DNA from: Nitrososphaerota archaeon
Lineage (GTDB): Archaea > Thermoproteota > Bathyarchaeia > Bathyarchaeales > Bathycorpusculaceae
Assembly: GCA_031256395.1 (NCBI GenBank)
Contig: JAIRQQ010000055.1
Span: 1 to 34,579 of the forward strand
DNA length: 34,579 nucleotides
Direction: 5' to 3'
The notes beneath the pieces are model-generated. The model had not been told where the DNA came from and made no database searches. It saw nothing but the letters and a program-made list of their open reading frames with translations. Shown piece by piece: positions 24,750 through 33,152 of this stretch (position 1 is the first letter of the stretch; every line of letters begins with the position of its first letter). The translations under genes were made by a program, and so were the position numbers.

Positions 24750-25906
24750 CTTTTGAGTATGCTAAGCGAATCAAACAACTACCGCCTTATCTCTTTGCAG
24801 AGATAGAGAAAATTCAGAAAGCCAAAAAGGCGCAGGGTGTGGATCTTATTTCATTGTCTATTGGAGATCCGGATTTGCCCCCGCCGCAATTTATTGTAGA
24901 TGCGCTAGCAAAAGAGGCGGCAGATCAAAAAAATCATAATTATAGTTTTAGCCATGGAGAACACGCTTTTCGAGAAGCGGTCATAACATGGTACAAAACC
25001 CGCTTTGGGGTCGATCTTCAAACAGATCAGGTTATGGCATTGTTGGGCTCTAAGGAGGGTATAGCAAACATTGCCCGAGCCTTTATCAACCCGGGAGATT
25101 GTGTGCTCTGTCCGGATCCGGCATACCCTGTTTATGCCAATGGCAGCACCATTCTCTGTGATGGAACTGCTGTTGCTTTGCCGCTATTAGAAGAGAACAA
25201 TTATCAGCCAAACTTTGACTCAGTTAATACCCACAATGTAAAGATGATGTTTCTCAACTATCCCAACAATCCCACCGCCGCCACAGTTGAGTACAAAACC
25301 CTAAAAGAAGCTGTCGAGTTTGCCAAAGAAAACAACATTATTCTCTGCTATGATAATGCCTACTCCGAGATTACCTATGAGGGGTATCGGGCTCCAAGTA
25401 TTTTAGAAGTGGAGGGGGCCTTAGATGTTGCAGTAGAGTTCAATTCGTTATCTAAGACCTTTAACATGACGGGAGATCGTATTGGTTTTGCAGTGGGCAA
25501 CAAGGAGCTTATTGCAGGCTTAGTTAAAGTAAAATCTCAAATCGACTCAGGTCCACCAGTGTATACACAAAAAGCCGCAGTTAAAGCGCTGGGTAGCTAT
25601 ACTAGTCGTGATCCTCCGGAATTTTTGTGCCAAAACAACCAGATGCTACAGGAACGTCGGGATCTTCTTGTTGACACCCTGACCAAGCTTGGGTTTAGTT
25701 GTGAGAAGCCTAAGGCCTCCTTCTATGTCTGGGTTAATTGTAAAGGGGACTCTATGGAATTCACAACCAAACTCCTAGAAGCCGGAGTAGCCGTTACACC
25801 CGGGGTTGGGTTTGGTAAACATGGAGAAGGCTATGTACGAATAACTTTTACACAGCCAAAAGAACGCATAAAAGAAGCCTGCGATCGCATTACAAACGCC
25901 ATCTAA
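24746..25906 (+). CDS. dapL: LL-diaminopimelate aminotransferase
   Basis: Turns tetrahydrodipicolinate directly into LL-diaminopimelate with glutamate, bypassing the succinylated or acetylated steps. Class I/II aminotransferase motifs are DLISLSIGDPDLPPP, NYPNNPTAATVEYK, CYDNAYSEITYEG and, with the PLP lysine, FNSLSKTFNMTGDRIGFA. 386 residues. The start is a TTG overlapping the dapF stop, with GAGGAA about six bases before. With dapA, dapB, dapF and lysA next to it and no dapD/C/E, the aminotransferase route is the clear reading. Confidence 0.93.
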   Translation: MTFEYAKRIKQLPPYLFAEIEKIQKAKKAQGVDLISLSIGDPDLPPPQFIVDALAKEAADQKNHNYSFSHGEHAFREAVITWYKTRFGVDLQTDQVMALLGSKEGIANIARAFINPGDCVLCPDPAYPVYANGSTILCDGTAVALPLLEENNYQPNFDSVNTHNVKMMFLNYPNNPTAATVEYKTLKEAVEFAKENNIILCYDNAYSEITYEGYRAPSILEVEGALDVAVEFNSLSKTFNMTGDRIGFAVGNKELIAGLVKVKSQIDSGPPVYTQKAAVKALGSYTSRDPPEFLCQNNQMLQERRDLLVDTLTKLGFSCEKPKASFYVWVNCKGDSMEFTTKLLEAGVAVTPGVGFGKHGEGYVRITFTQPKERIKEACDRITNAI

Positions 25907-26141
25907 TCCACCATTTTATTTTTAGGTCATTTTTGCATGCACTTAGTCAGCAGTTAACTTGGCTAGAAATTAGGAGTTGAATTTAAGGAACCACTGCAGA
26001 GGGGTAAATGAACTGCTGATAAAATGTCAGCGGTTAAAAGGTCTGTCAAAGGCGGTAAATGCAACAGATGAGAGAGAAGAAGAAGAAGGGAGAGAAATAA
26101 GGGTCTGTAATTTATTGGGCGTTGATGTGGTGGATTTGGAG
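25907..26141. other. 235-base spacer with a hairpin between dapL and mscS
   Basis: Just after dapL there are T-runs (about 25913-25936) that can end the operon. A stem of nine pairs, AACTGCTGA (26011-26019) with TCAGCGGTT (26027-26035) around TAAAATG, stands alone in the middle; one pair is G-U. A purine-rich run follows (26069-26099). No gene is accepted here, and the hairpin could belong to a small RNA. Confidence 0.4.
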
Positions 26142-27248
26142 TTATCTTTTGATGAAGGTTACGTTTTTGAGGTAGGCTAGTTCTATGCCTTCGCGTTCAA
26201 AGACTTCTCTTATGGCTAGGTTGATTTGTTGTTGAACTGCGAGGTAGCTACCGTAGTCGGGTGCGTTGACGAAGTAGCTTATGAAGAATTTGAGACTGTA
26301 TTCGCCGAATTCGTTAAAGCTTACAAATTGGGGTGAGGCGCCTTCGATGTTGTTGATTATTTCTGAGATTATCCAAGGTATTTTTTTGAGTTTTTCATTG
26401 GGTGTGTCGTAGTTTACGCCTAGGTTGAAGACTATTCTTCTTTTTTGTAGTTTTCTAAAGTTTCGGATATATGTTGAGGTGAGTTCTTTGTTTGAGATTA
26501 CTAGTTCTTCGCCTTGTAAGAGTTGGAGTCTTGTGCTTATTAGGCCGATGTTTTTGACGGTGCCGCTGTAGTCGCCTACAAAGATAAAGTCGCCGATTTC
26601 AAAGGGTCGGTCGAGGTAGATGTATAGTGCACTAAAGAGGTCACTTAGGGTGCTTTGGAGTGCAAAGGCGATGACGATACCGCTTATTCCCACGCTTGCA
26701 AGGGTAGTTTCCCATGCTCCGGGGAAATCGAACAGGTTTATAATTAGCAACAAGGCAATAATGAAAATGACGCCGGATATGACTTTTTTTAAGATAAAGG
26801 TGGAGTGTTTGTTGTTTTTTCCGCCTCTTTGCACGGTCATATCTACTAATTTATCAACAACGACAGTGGCAATTCTTGAAACTGCATAGGCGGCAAGCAG
26901 AATTTGTATAATTAGAAATACGATGGTTAGTATATAGCGGTGGGGATCGAGAAATGAAAGCGGCGCTATGGAAAATTGGATAACTAGAATACCAATTAAG
27001 GTCATTATAACTATTTTGAAGGTTGCCGCGATTTCATCAACTAGGGTGGTTGCATTTCTTTCGGCCCAGCGATTGATGTATTTACTAAGAACAGCATATG
27101 AGATCCAGCCAACAGAGCCAATTATAACAAAGACTAAAACTGAAATCAAAAGTTCAGCATTTGAGGAACTTATGTTTAACAAGTGCCCCAATTCGTCACT
27201 TAAGGTATGAATCGCAGTGCTGTTAACGTGATTTGCTGGTAAACTCAT
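26142..27248 (-). CDS. MscS-family mechanosensitive channel
   Basis: A 368-residue membrane protein. Four or five N-terminal hydrophobic helices (for example LLISVLVFVIIGSVGWISYA and YILTIVFLIIQILLAAYAVS) lead to the pore-lining helix and beta domain with VGISGIVIAFALQSTLSD, LFSALYIYLDRPFEIGDFI and GTVKNIGLISTRLQ, the MscS signature. These channels release solutes on osmotic downshock. It stands alone; the plus-strand lysine operon converges on it and mtdB lies upstream on the same strand, 101 bases away. Confidence 0.92.
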   Translation of the reverse strand: MSLPANHVNSTAIHTLSDELGHLLNISSSNAELLISVLVFVIIGSVGWISYAVLSKYINRWAERNATTLVDEIAATFKIVIMTLIGILVIQFSIAPLSFLDPHRYILTIVFLIIQILLAAYAVSRIATVVVDKLVDMTVQRGGKNNKHSTFILKKVISGVIFIIALLLIINLFDFPGAWETTLASVGISGIVIAFALQSTLSDLFSALYIYLDRPFEIGDFIFVGDYSGTVKNIGLISTRLQLLQGEELVISNKELTSTYIRNFRKLQKRRIVFNLGVNYDTPNEKLKKIPWIISEIINNIEGASPQFVSFNEFGEYSLKFFISYFVNAPDYGSYLAVQQQINLAIREVFEREGIELAYLKNVTFIKR

Positions 27249-27349
27249 TTAGGCTCAAAATCCTTCATAGGACTTGTAGATTACAAGGCCAGTAAGTTCA
27301 CATAGATAAATTTACTTCTCAGCAAATGAAAAAAAGGTTGAAAAGCCGC

Positions 27350-28279
27350 TTATTTTGCAGCGGTTTTTGCAAGCTTCTTTAGAATTGTGTCCTTAGCTAT
27401 GGTGTAGGCAATGGAGTAGTCAAAGAGACCCTGTGGTTCAGCAACGGCGCGTTTGATCATTTCTACTTCGGTTTTGATTTTTAGTTTGCCAATGGATAGT
27501 GCACCAATACCCCAGACGCCAGGTTTGAACTCTTTATCATCGTTTGAACCTAAATCTTCCACACCTAGGGGGTTTATTGCGTTGATATCTGCGACGATTT
27601 TGGCTTTGGTTGCAGTAGCTAAATCGGCGGCGCTAAGCAACTGGATGCCTCCTGCACCTGCAGCAAGGATGATTTCGGCGTCTTTGATGGCTTGGGCTGT
27701 TTGTTCAGGTTTGCTGACTTCGACAACTTTGACGCATTTTGCACCGCATTCGGCGTTGATTTTATCAGCTATGATTTGGCCCTTAGCTAAGCTACGGCTA
27801 CTTATGGTTACATCAGCTTTTTCTGCGGCGTAGATACGGGCAGCTGTTTGTCCTACGGGTCCTGTGCCTGCTAAGACGGTAACTTTTTTGCCCTCCAGGG
27901 TACCTAAGCCTCTTTCCATGGATGCGCCAAAGGTTTTGGCGACTGCGGCGGCGGCTGTGCTGTATCCACCTCGGGGGTCAACAATGATGCTGTTTCCCCA
28001 TGGAGCGGATTTCATGGCTTTCTGGGTTGTAGCGACAACTTTTTCTACTTCTTCAAAGTTGCTGCCGTTGATGAAAATTTTGGTGTGTTTTGCGCCTTCA
28101 GGTCCACGGGGGAAGAGAAGATCAAAGACTATCTTGGGTGCGTCTTCGCCGGTAACATTTTCGAATTTAAATATCGAGGAGTCGGGGAATACGTCTATGG
28201 CGACTAGTATGTCAAAGGGGCTACAGTATTTGTCTGTGTCTAGGAAAAAGAAAACTGTTTTGTACGTTGGTTGTGCCAA
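27350..28279 (-). CDS. mtdB: NAD(P)-dependent methylene-tetrahydromethanopterin dehydrogenase, MtdB-like
   Basis: A 309-residue protein resembling MtdA/MtdB of methylotrophs over its length: FFFLDTDKYCSPFDILVAID at the start, the pyridine-nucleotide motif KKVTVLAGTGPVGQTAARI, SSRSLAKGQ, LAAGAGGIQLL, VADINAINPLGVEDL and GALSIGKLKIK. The enzyme interconverts methylene- and methenyl-H4MPT in C1 metabolism. Methanogens use an unrelated F420-dependent Mtd instead, so the bacterial-type enzyme suggests the methyl branch of a Wood-Ljungdahl pathway run with NAD(P)H (inference). The start is a TTG with AAGGTG about eight bases upstream. Confidence 0.85.
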   Translation of the reverse strand: MAQPTYKTVFFFLDTDKYCSPFDILVAIDVFPDSSIFKFENVTGEDAPKIVFDLLFPRGPEGAKHTKIFINGSNFEEVEKVVATTQKAMKSAPWGNSIIVDPRGGYSTAAAAVAKTFGASMERGLGTLEGKKVTVLAGTGPVGQTAARIYAAEKADVTISSRSLAKGQIIADKINAECGAKCVKVVEVSKPEQTAQAIKDAEIILAAGAGGIQLLSAADLATATKAKIVADINAINPLGVEDLGSNDDKEFKPGVWGIGALSIGKLKIKTEVEMIKRAVAEPQGLFDYSIAYTIAKDTILKKLAKTAAK

Positions 28280-28451
28280 TTTAATTACACCTTAACTCGT
28301 CTGTGATACAGTTTAATGATTTAAGAATATCCATTGTTTGTTGGGGCACAGGTTTTTTTGTTGTTGCTTAGTGGGTTTTTCGGTGACAATGCGAAACTCT
28401 ATTAAATAGTAGTAATTAAAAAAGTAGACTGTTTAGACGGTTGATAAGGAA

Positions 28452-28682
28452 ATGCAAAACATAACGCCTGATAAGCAGATTACATTTCTTCTATCTAAAC
28501 TCTCAGAGGGCATTGCATATTGCAAAATATTAACTGATGAAAAAAACAATCCGGTTGACTGGCTCTACCTTGACATCAATGAGGTTTATGAAAAAATTAA
28601 CAATCTCAAAAAAGAGGAGAGGTGGTTGGTAGAAGAGCCACTGAGGTTTTTGCTAAGAAAAAACAGAGTATCGATAGTTTGA
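28452..28682 (+). pseudogene. N-terminal PAS fragment of the histidine kinase, before a frameshift
   Basis: Starts at ATG 28452 behind AAGGA. Residues EGIAYCKILTDEKNNPVDWL and YLDINEVYEKINNLKKEE are the first half of a PAS domain whose second half (VVGRRATEVF) lies in another frame from 28622. The break is in GAGGAGAGG at 28613-28621: removing two bases (AG) joins the frames as KKEE-VVGRRATEV, the usual PAS sequence. The tail of this frame beyond about 28618 is not real protein. It is either a true mutation or an assembly error in a short repeat. Confidence 0.7.
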
Positions 28683-30766
28683 TTCAGCTCTATGGCGCGG
28701 TTGCATTGAGCGGGGAATATAGCACCACAAAGCAGTATTCTAAATTACACAACAAATGGCACCATATATCGGTCTATAGTCTTCAAAATGGTTATTTTGC
28801 GGTTGTTTTTGAAGAGACCACTCCACAGATGGAAACAGTAGAAGAACTTAGACAAACAAAATCAGATGTTGATAGAAAAGTTCAAACCAGCACAGATTCT
28901 CTACATGAAAATGTAGAACACTTGATCACGACTCTAAACAGTAGTTGTGATGGTGTGATAACAACTGACACTAAAGGCATAGTTACATTCATGAATTCTG
29001 CGGCTGAAAAGTTAACCGGATGGACAGAAAAGCAAGCAACAGGAAAACTCATAGAACAAATCTTTCACATAACAGATGAGCAGACAAAACAAGAGCCAAA
29101 AGACATAGTCGCAAAAGTCCTAACACAGGGATTTATAGCCAGTTTAGCCAACCAAACACTTTTGATACGCAAAGATGGCACCGAGATTCCCATTGCAGGC
29201 TGTGGAACACCTATTATTACAGCAGATGGTATTATACCCGGAGTTATTTTTGTTTTCCAAGACTGTACAAAACATAGAAAAATTCAAGAAGCAAACAACC
29301 GGCAAGCCACGTTAATTGATCTAAGTCCCGTGGCAAATATTGTCTGCAAAATCGATGGCACCATAACTTTTTGGAACAAAGGCGCAGAAAAAACCTACGG
29401 CTGGACCAAAGCTGAAGCTGTAGGAAAAGTTACCCATGAATTACTAGAAACCAAATTTCCCCAACCCTTTGACACCATTATTTCAGAGCTACAGAACAAA
29501 CAAAGTTGGACAGGGATAATTACTCAAAAAACCAAGGATAACCGCACTCGGACTATGCAGAGCTGGTTGCTGGTAGAAAAAACCGAGCAGGGAGAAATCG
29601 AAAGTATCCTTGAAGCCAACATTGACATAACAGAAAGAGAACAAATAGAAAAAGAAATCACCAGATTAACCAGCTTCCCAACCCTTAGTCCAAACGCTGT
29701 ACTTGAAGTAGATTTGGATGGAAACATAACCTATGCAAATCCCGCAACCGAAAAACTGTTTCCTAACCTTAAAACAATGGGAAAAAACCACGAGTTCTTT
29801 TCAGACTGGCAACACATCAAAGAAACCTTTGAAATAAGAAACACCAACATCCAAAGAAGAGAAGCAAAAATCAACAAACACTGGTATCAGCAACAATTCT
29901 TTCTTGTACCCCAAACCCAGCAAGTCCGCATCTACACCTCAGACATAGATGAGTTAAAACAAACCGAACACGCACATGCCCAAACCCAACAAAAACTAGA
30001 AGAAAACACGTTTTTGATTGAAGAATATGCCAGCCAGATGGAAAACCTCGCCGAACAACGAGCCAAACAACTTCAAAGCGCAGAGCGTCTAGCAGCCATA
30101 GGGCAAACCGCTAGTATGGTTGGACATGACATTCGAAATCCTCTGCAAGCCATAACTAGTGACATGTATCTTATCTTAGAAGAAATCAAAAATATGCCAG
30201 ATACCCAAAGCAAACAAGCCATAACTGAGAGCATAGACTCAGTTAACCAGAACCTAAACTATATCAACAAAATCATAAGCGATCTCCAAGACTACACAAG
30301 ACCCCTCAAACCCAACGTTCAAAACATAAACCTCTCAGACCTGATTTTGAGCACCCTATTGACCATCAATGTCCCAAAGAGCATTGAGGTCACAATAGAT
30401 ATCAAACAAACGCCCATCTCTATAAAAACTGACAGCAATTATATACGCAGAATTCTAACAAACCTTGTAACTAACGCAATTCAAGCAATGCAAGAAAAAG
30501 GTAAACTAACAATAAAAACAGACATAGAAAACAATGTGGCAATACTAAGCATACATGACACAGGAATGGGCATCACCAAAGAGGTGAGCAATAAAATGTT
30601 CACACCTCTATTTACCACCAAATCAAAAGGTCAAGGGTTAGGTTTAGCCGTTGTTAAACGCCTCGTAGAGGCCCTAAACGGAACCATTACATTTGAAAGC
30701 GAAACAGGCAAAGGGACACGATTCACCGTTGAACTACCCCAAACAGCCTTCACAGCAGATCCATAA
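28622..30766 (+). CDS. cytoplasmic PAS-domain sensor histidine kinase (frameshifted at its 5' end)
   Basis: The main frame holds 714 residues. After the second half of PAS1 (to about 66) come PAS2 (about 98-220, SSCDGVITTDTKGIVTFMNS), PAS3 (about 228-340, with ICKIDG-type core and WNKGAEKTYGW) and PAS4 (about 352-445, with VLEVDLDGNITYANPATEKL). A coiled linker leads to the H-box GHDIRNPLQAITSD with His502, N-box RRILTNLVTNAIQAM, G1 HDTGMGI, F TPLFTTK and G2 GQGLGLAVVKRLVE. No membrane helix is present, so it senses inside the cell. No response regulator is nearby. With the upstream fragment the whole gene spans 28452-30766. Confidence 0.88.
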   Translation: MVGRRATEVFAKKKQSIDSLIQLYGAVALSGEYSTTKQYSKLHNKWHHISVYSLQNGYFAVVFEETTPQMETVEELRQTKSDVDRKVQTSTDSLHENVEHLITTLNSSCDGVITTDTKGIVTFMNSAAEKLTGWTEKQATGKLIEQIFHITDEQTKQEPKDIVAKVLTQGFIASLANQTLLIRKDGTEIPIAGCGTPIITADGIIPGVIFVFQDCTKHRKIQEANNRQATLIDLSPVANIVCKIDGTITFWNKGAEKTYGWTKAEAVGKVTHELLETKFPQPFDTIISELQNKQSWTGIITQKTKDNRTRTMQSWLLVEKTEQGEIESILEANIDITEREQIEKEITRLTSFPTLSPNAVLEVDLDGNITYANPATEKLFPNLKTMGKNHEFFSDWQHIKETFEIRNTNIQRREAKINKHWYQQQFFLVPQTQQVRIYTSDIDELKQTEHAHAQTQQKLEENTFLIEEYASQMENLAEQRAKQLQSAERLAAIGQTASMVGHDIRNPLQAITSDMYLILEEIKNMPDTQSKQAITESIDSVNQNLNYINKIISDLQDYTRPLKPNVQNINLSDLILSTLLTINVPKSIEVTIDIKQTPISIKTDSNYIRRILTNLVTNAIQAMQEKGKLTIKTDIENNVAILSIHDTGMGITKEVSNKMFTPLFTTKSKGQGLGLAVVKRLVEALNGTITFESETGKGTRFTVELPQTAFTADP

Positions 30767-30769
30767 AAG

Positions 30770-31522
30770 TTAGGCGGTTTCAGATGAGTCCCAGAGAAAC
30801 TGGAAATACTCCCGTGCAAACCCCACTAACCCCACATGATTACTCCAAATAACAAGACTAGGTTTATCCTCGCCTAAAAACAGCATTGCTTCTTTACCAT
30901 CAGCTATGATGCCGCCGCCAAACATGTGATCACGAATACGTAATGCACCCAAACTGGAGTATTTTTTGATGAACTGCCAATCCTCTTTTTTGCCCGCTGC
31001 CATCAACTTTATGGTGACAGATTTTTTGAGTCCCAACCCAAGCAAGGGTTCAGCAAGTGTAATTAGGGGTTTGGCGAACTCGGGTGCAGCAACCACAATT
31101 TCCACGGAGGCTTTCTTGAAAATCTCCTCGAGTTTTGTGAGCACCGCTTGCTGGCCGCGCAGAATCAGCATATCAGGTCGCTCGACAAGTTCACGTTTCT
31201 CATAGAGGGGCTGGAGAGTTTCAGCGATAGTGTTTTCCCAGCTGACATATTTGTCTTCAAGACGTAGCTTGGTTGATCGGGCAGCTTCTAGGGGAGGCAC
31301 GGGATAATACTTAAAGGGACGGCTTTCGCCGCTTTTGATCCAGCCTTTCTCTTTGAGGCTGTTTAGGACCTCATACATTTTACTGTAGGGTACACTGGCT
31401 TGACTGCTAATTTCCATAGCTGTCATCTCACCGCCAGCTAGCAAAACGATGTAGGCGTCGATTTCGTAGGCGTTTAGGCCCATTTCTCGCAGGGTACTGC
31501 GGGTTTCCTCATTTGCTGTCAT
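30770..31522 (-). CDS. TrmB-like transcriptional regulator
   Basis: A 250-residue regulator. The N-terminal winged helix STLREMGLNAYEIDAYIVLL, MTAMEISSQASVPYSKMYEV and LNSLKEKGWI is the TrmB HTH. A coiled linker (EAARSTKLRLEDKYVSWENT) and an effector-type domain with PLD-like fold follow (VEIVVAAPEFAKPLI, GGGIIADGKEAMLFLGED). Its stop is three bases from that of the kinase, so they converge. It is divergent from the Tes-like gene with 103 bases between the starts, so it may control that gene. The ATG has GGGG eight bases upstream. Confidence 0.87.
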   Translation of the reverse strand: MTANEETRSTLREMGLNAYEIDAYIVLLAGGEMTAMEISSQASVPYSKMYEVLNSLKEKGWIKSGESRPFKYYPVPPLEAARSTKLRLEDKYVSWENTIAETLQPLYEKRELVERPDMLILRGQQAVLTKLEEIFKKASVEIVVAAPEFAKPLITLAEPLLGLGLKKSVTIKLMAAGKKEDWQFIKKYSSLGALRIRDHMFGGGIIADGKEAMLFLGEDKPSLVIWSNHVGLVGFAREYFQFLWDSSETA

Positions 31523-31543
31523 GCTTTCCCCTCAATCACCGTA

Positions 31544-31559
31544 GGAAACGTTTGGAAAC
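31544..31559. promoter_or_regulatory. candidate operator between the TrmB-like and Tes-like genes
   Basis: GGAAAC is repeated at 31544-31549 and 31554-31559, one helical turn (10 bp) apart, and AAACGTTT (31546-31553) forms a palindrome between them. An A/T-rich TTATTAT follows at 31561-31567 and may be the TATA region for either direction. The placement next to the regulator start fits autoregulation. Confidence 0.4.
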
Positions 31560-31625
31560 CTTATTATCGTCATTGACTCTTAAGCCCTTCGAAAGAAAGT
31601 AGGCTATCCTCCAGAAGGCACTGAT

Positions 31626-33116
31626 ATGAAAGATATTAAACAGACTCAAAGTATCTGTCCTGAATGCCTCAAACCTCTTGATGCAACCATCTATGAGGAT
31701 CAAGGCAAAGTATTTATTAAAAAAACCTGTCCCCAACATGGGCCATATAGTGAACTCTATTGGTCAGACTATGACCAATATGTCCGGGCTGAAAAGTTTC
31801 GTTGCGAGGGCACCGGTGTTGAGAATCCTCACACTGAGAAAAAACTGAATTGTCCAAGTGACTGTGGGATTTGTCCACAGCATAAAAGCCACACTGCACT
31901 GGCAATCATAGATATTACTAATCGATGTAATCTCAAATGCCCCGTCTGTTTTGCTAATGCAAACTATGCCGGCTATGTCTATGAGCCAACAATGGATCAG
32001 GTTGTGGATATGCTAAAGAATCTGCGAGCAACCAAACCGGTACCAGCGCAGGCGCTTCAATTTAGCGGCGGAGAACCCACCATACGCAAAGAACTCTTAG
32101 ATATGATTCGTAAAGCAAAAGAGCTTGGCTTTAACCATGTGGAGGTTAACACCAATGGGTTGCGCTTAAGCCAAGAGGTAGAGTTTTGTAAACAACTAAA
32201 AGAATCCGGAGTCAGCACAGTTTATCTCCAGTTTGATGGCCTAACCTCTGAGGTTTACAAGTACATACGCGGCGTGGATTTACTTGATATAAAACTAAAG
32301 GCGATTGAGAATCTGCGAGTTGCGGGCTGGAATAGTGTTGTGCTTGTGGTCACATTAGTAAAGGGTGTCAATGACAATCAGTTAGGCGATATTATTGATT
32401 TTGCCGCAAAAAACAGCGATGTTATTCGATGTATAAATGTCCAACCTGTCTCACTATGCGGACGTCTACCAGCTGATGAGCGCGAAAAGATGCGCATAAC
32501 CATCCCAGACTTTATGGCAAAAGTTGAAGAACAAACTCAGGGTGTTATCAAGGTCAGCGATTTCTATCCGGTTCCAGTTGTGGTTCCTGTCTCTAAAGCA
32601 GTGGGTGCCATGAAAGATAAGCGCTATGTCGAATTCACTGCCCATCCCCACTGCGGTATGGCTACCTTTGTATTTATCGAAAACGGAAAAATCACGCCCA
32701 TCACACGCTATGGCAATATTGATAAATTTGTTGCCACCCTGCAAGGAGTTTATGATGATGCCGCAAAAAACAACAAAAGCAAAGCCAAACTCCGCCTCAT
32801 TGGTGCGGGTCGGCATATAAAATTCAGTTTTCTGCGCAAGTATGTGCTAAAAGTGCTGGTAAATGGTGACTATAAATCCCTAGGCGACTTTGCACGCTCA
32901 GCTGTACTGATTTCATCGATGCACTTTATGGACCCCTACAACTTTGACCTCGAACGCATCCAGAGTTGTGTTGTACACTATGCTGTACCTGGGGGACGCA
33001 TCATACCGTTTTGCACCATGAACTCTATTCATCGTGCGGAGATAGAAAAGAAATTTGGCGTGCCCATTAAAGAATGGCAAGATAAGCATAAGGTTGAAAT
33101 AAGCCAGACAGTCTAG
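31626..33116 (+). CDS. tes: radical SAM protein of the tetraether lipid synthase (Tes) family, COG1964
   Basis: A 496-residue protein with the domain plan of Tes/MJ0619. The N-terminal metal region has Cys11, Cys14 and Cys35 (CPECLKPLD, KKTCPQHGPYSE), then CPSDCGICPQHKSHT. The radical SAM cluster motif CNLKCPVC is at 101-108 and GGEPTIR at 148. The C-terminal part contains TAHPHCGMATFVF and HYAVPGGRIIPFCTMNS, typical for the family. Tes joins two archaeol chains into membrane-spanning tetraether (GDGT) lipids. The assignment to Tes rather than a related C-C-forming radical SAM enzyme rests on overall likeness. AGAAGG precedes the ATG. Confidence 0.82.
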   Translation: MKDIKQTQSICPECLKPLDATIYEDQGKVFIKKTCPQHGPYSELYWSDYDQYVRAEKFRCEGTGVENPHTEKKLNCPSDCGICPQHKSHTALAIIDITNRCNLKCPVCFANANYAGYVYEPTMDQVVDMLKNLRATKPVPAQALQFSGGEPTIRKELLDMIRKAKELGFNHVEVNTNGLRLSQEVEFCKQLKESGVSTVYLQFDGLTSEVYKYIRGVDLLDIKLKAIENLRVAGWNSVVLVVTLVKGVNDNQLGDIIDFAAKNSDVIRCINVQPVSLCGRLPADEREKMRITIPDFMAKVEEQTQGVIKVSDFYPVPVVVPVSKAVGAMKDKRYVEFTAHPHCGMATFVFIENGKITPITRYGNIDKFVATLQGVYDDAAKNNKSKAKLRLIGAGRHIKFSFLRKYVLKVLVNGDYKSLGDFARSAVLISSMHFMDPYNFDLERIQSCVVHYAVPGGRIIPFCTMNSIHRAEIEKKFGVPIKEWQDKHKVEISQTV

Positions 33117-33152
33117 ATATAAATTAAAACTATTTAGCAAGGTGAAAAATCA

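Noticed and set aside
26005-26070. H/ACA guide RNA in the dapL-mscS spacer
   Set aside because: An upper stem and an ACA exist, but no lower stem pairs and the distances from a guide pocket to ACA do not fit.
25977-26180. Open plus-strand frame of 67 codons starting with TTG between dapL and mscS
   Set aside because: Low-complexity (EREEEEGRE) centre, no ribosome site, and its 3' end runs through the C terminus of the well supported mscS gene.
30770-31522. TrmB-like regulator as a phospholipase D enzyme because of its PLD-like effector domain
   Set aside because: No HKD motif is present and the N terminus is a clear winged helix, as usual for TrmB regulators.
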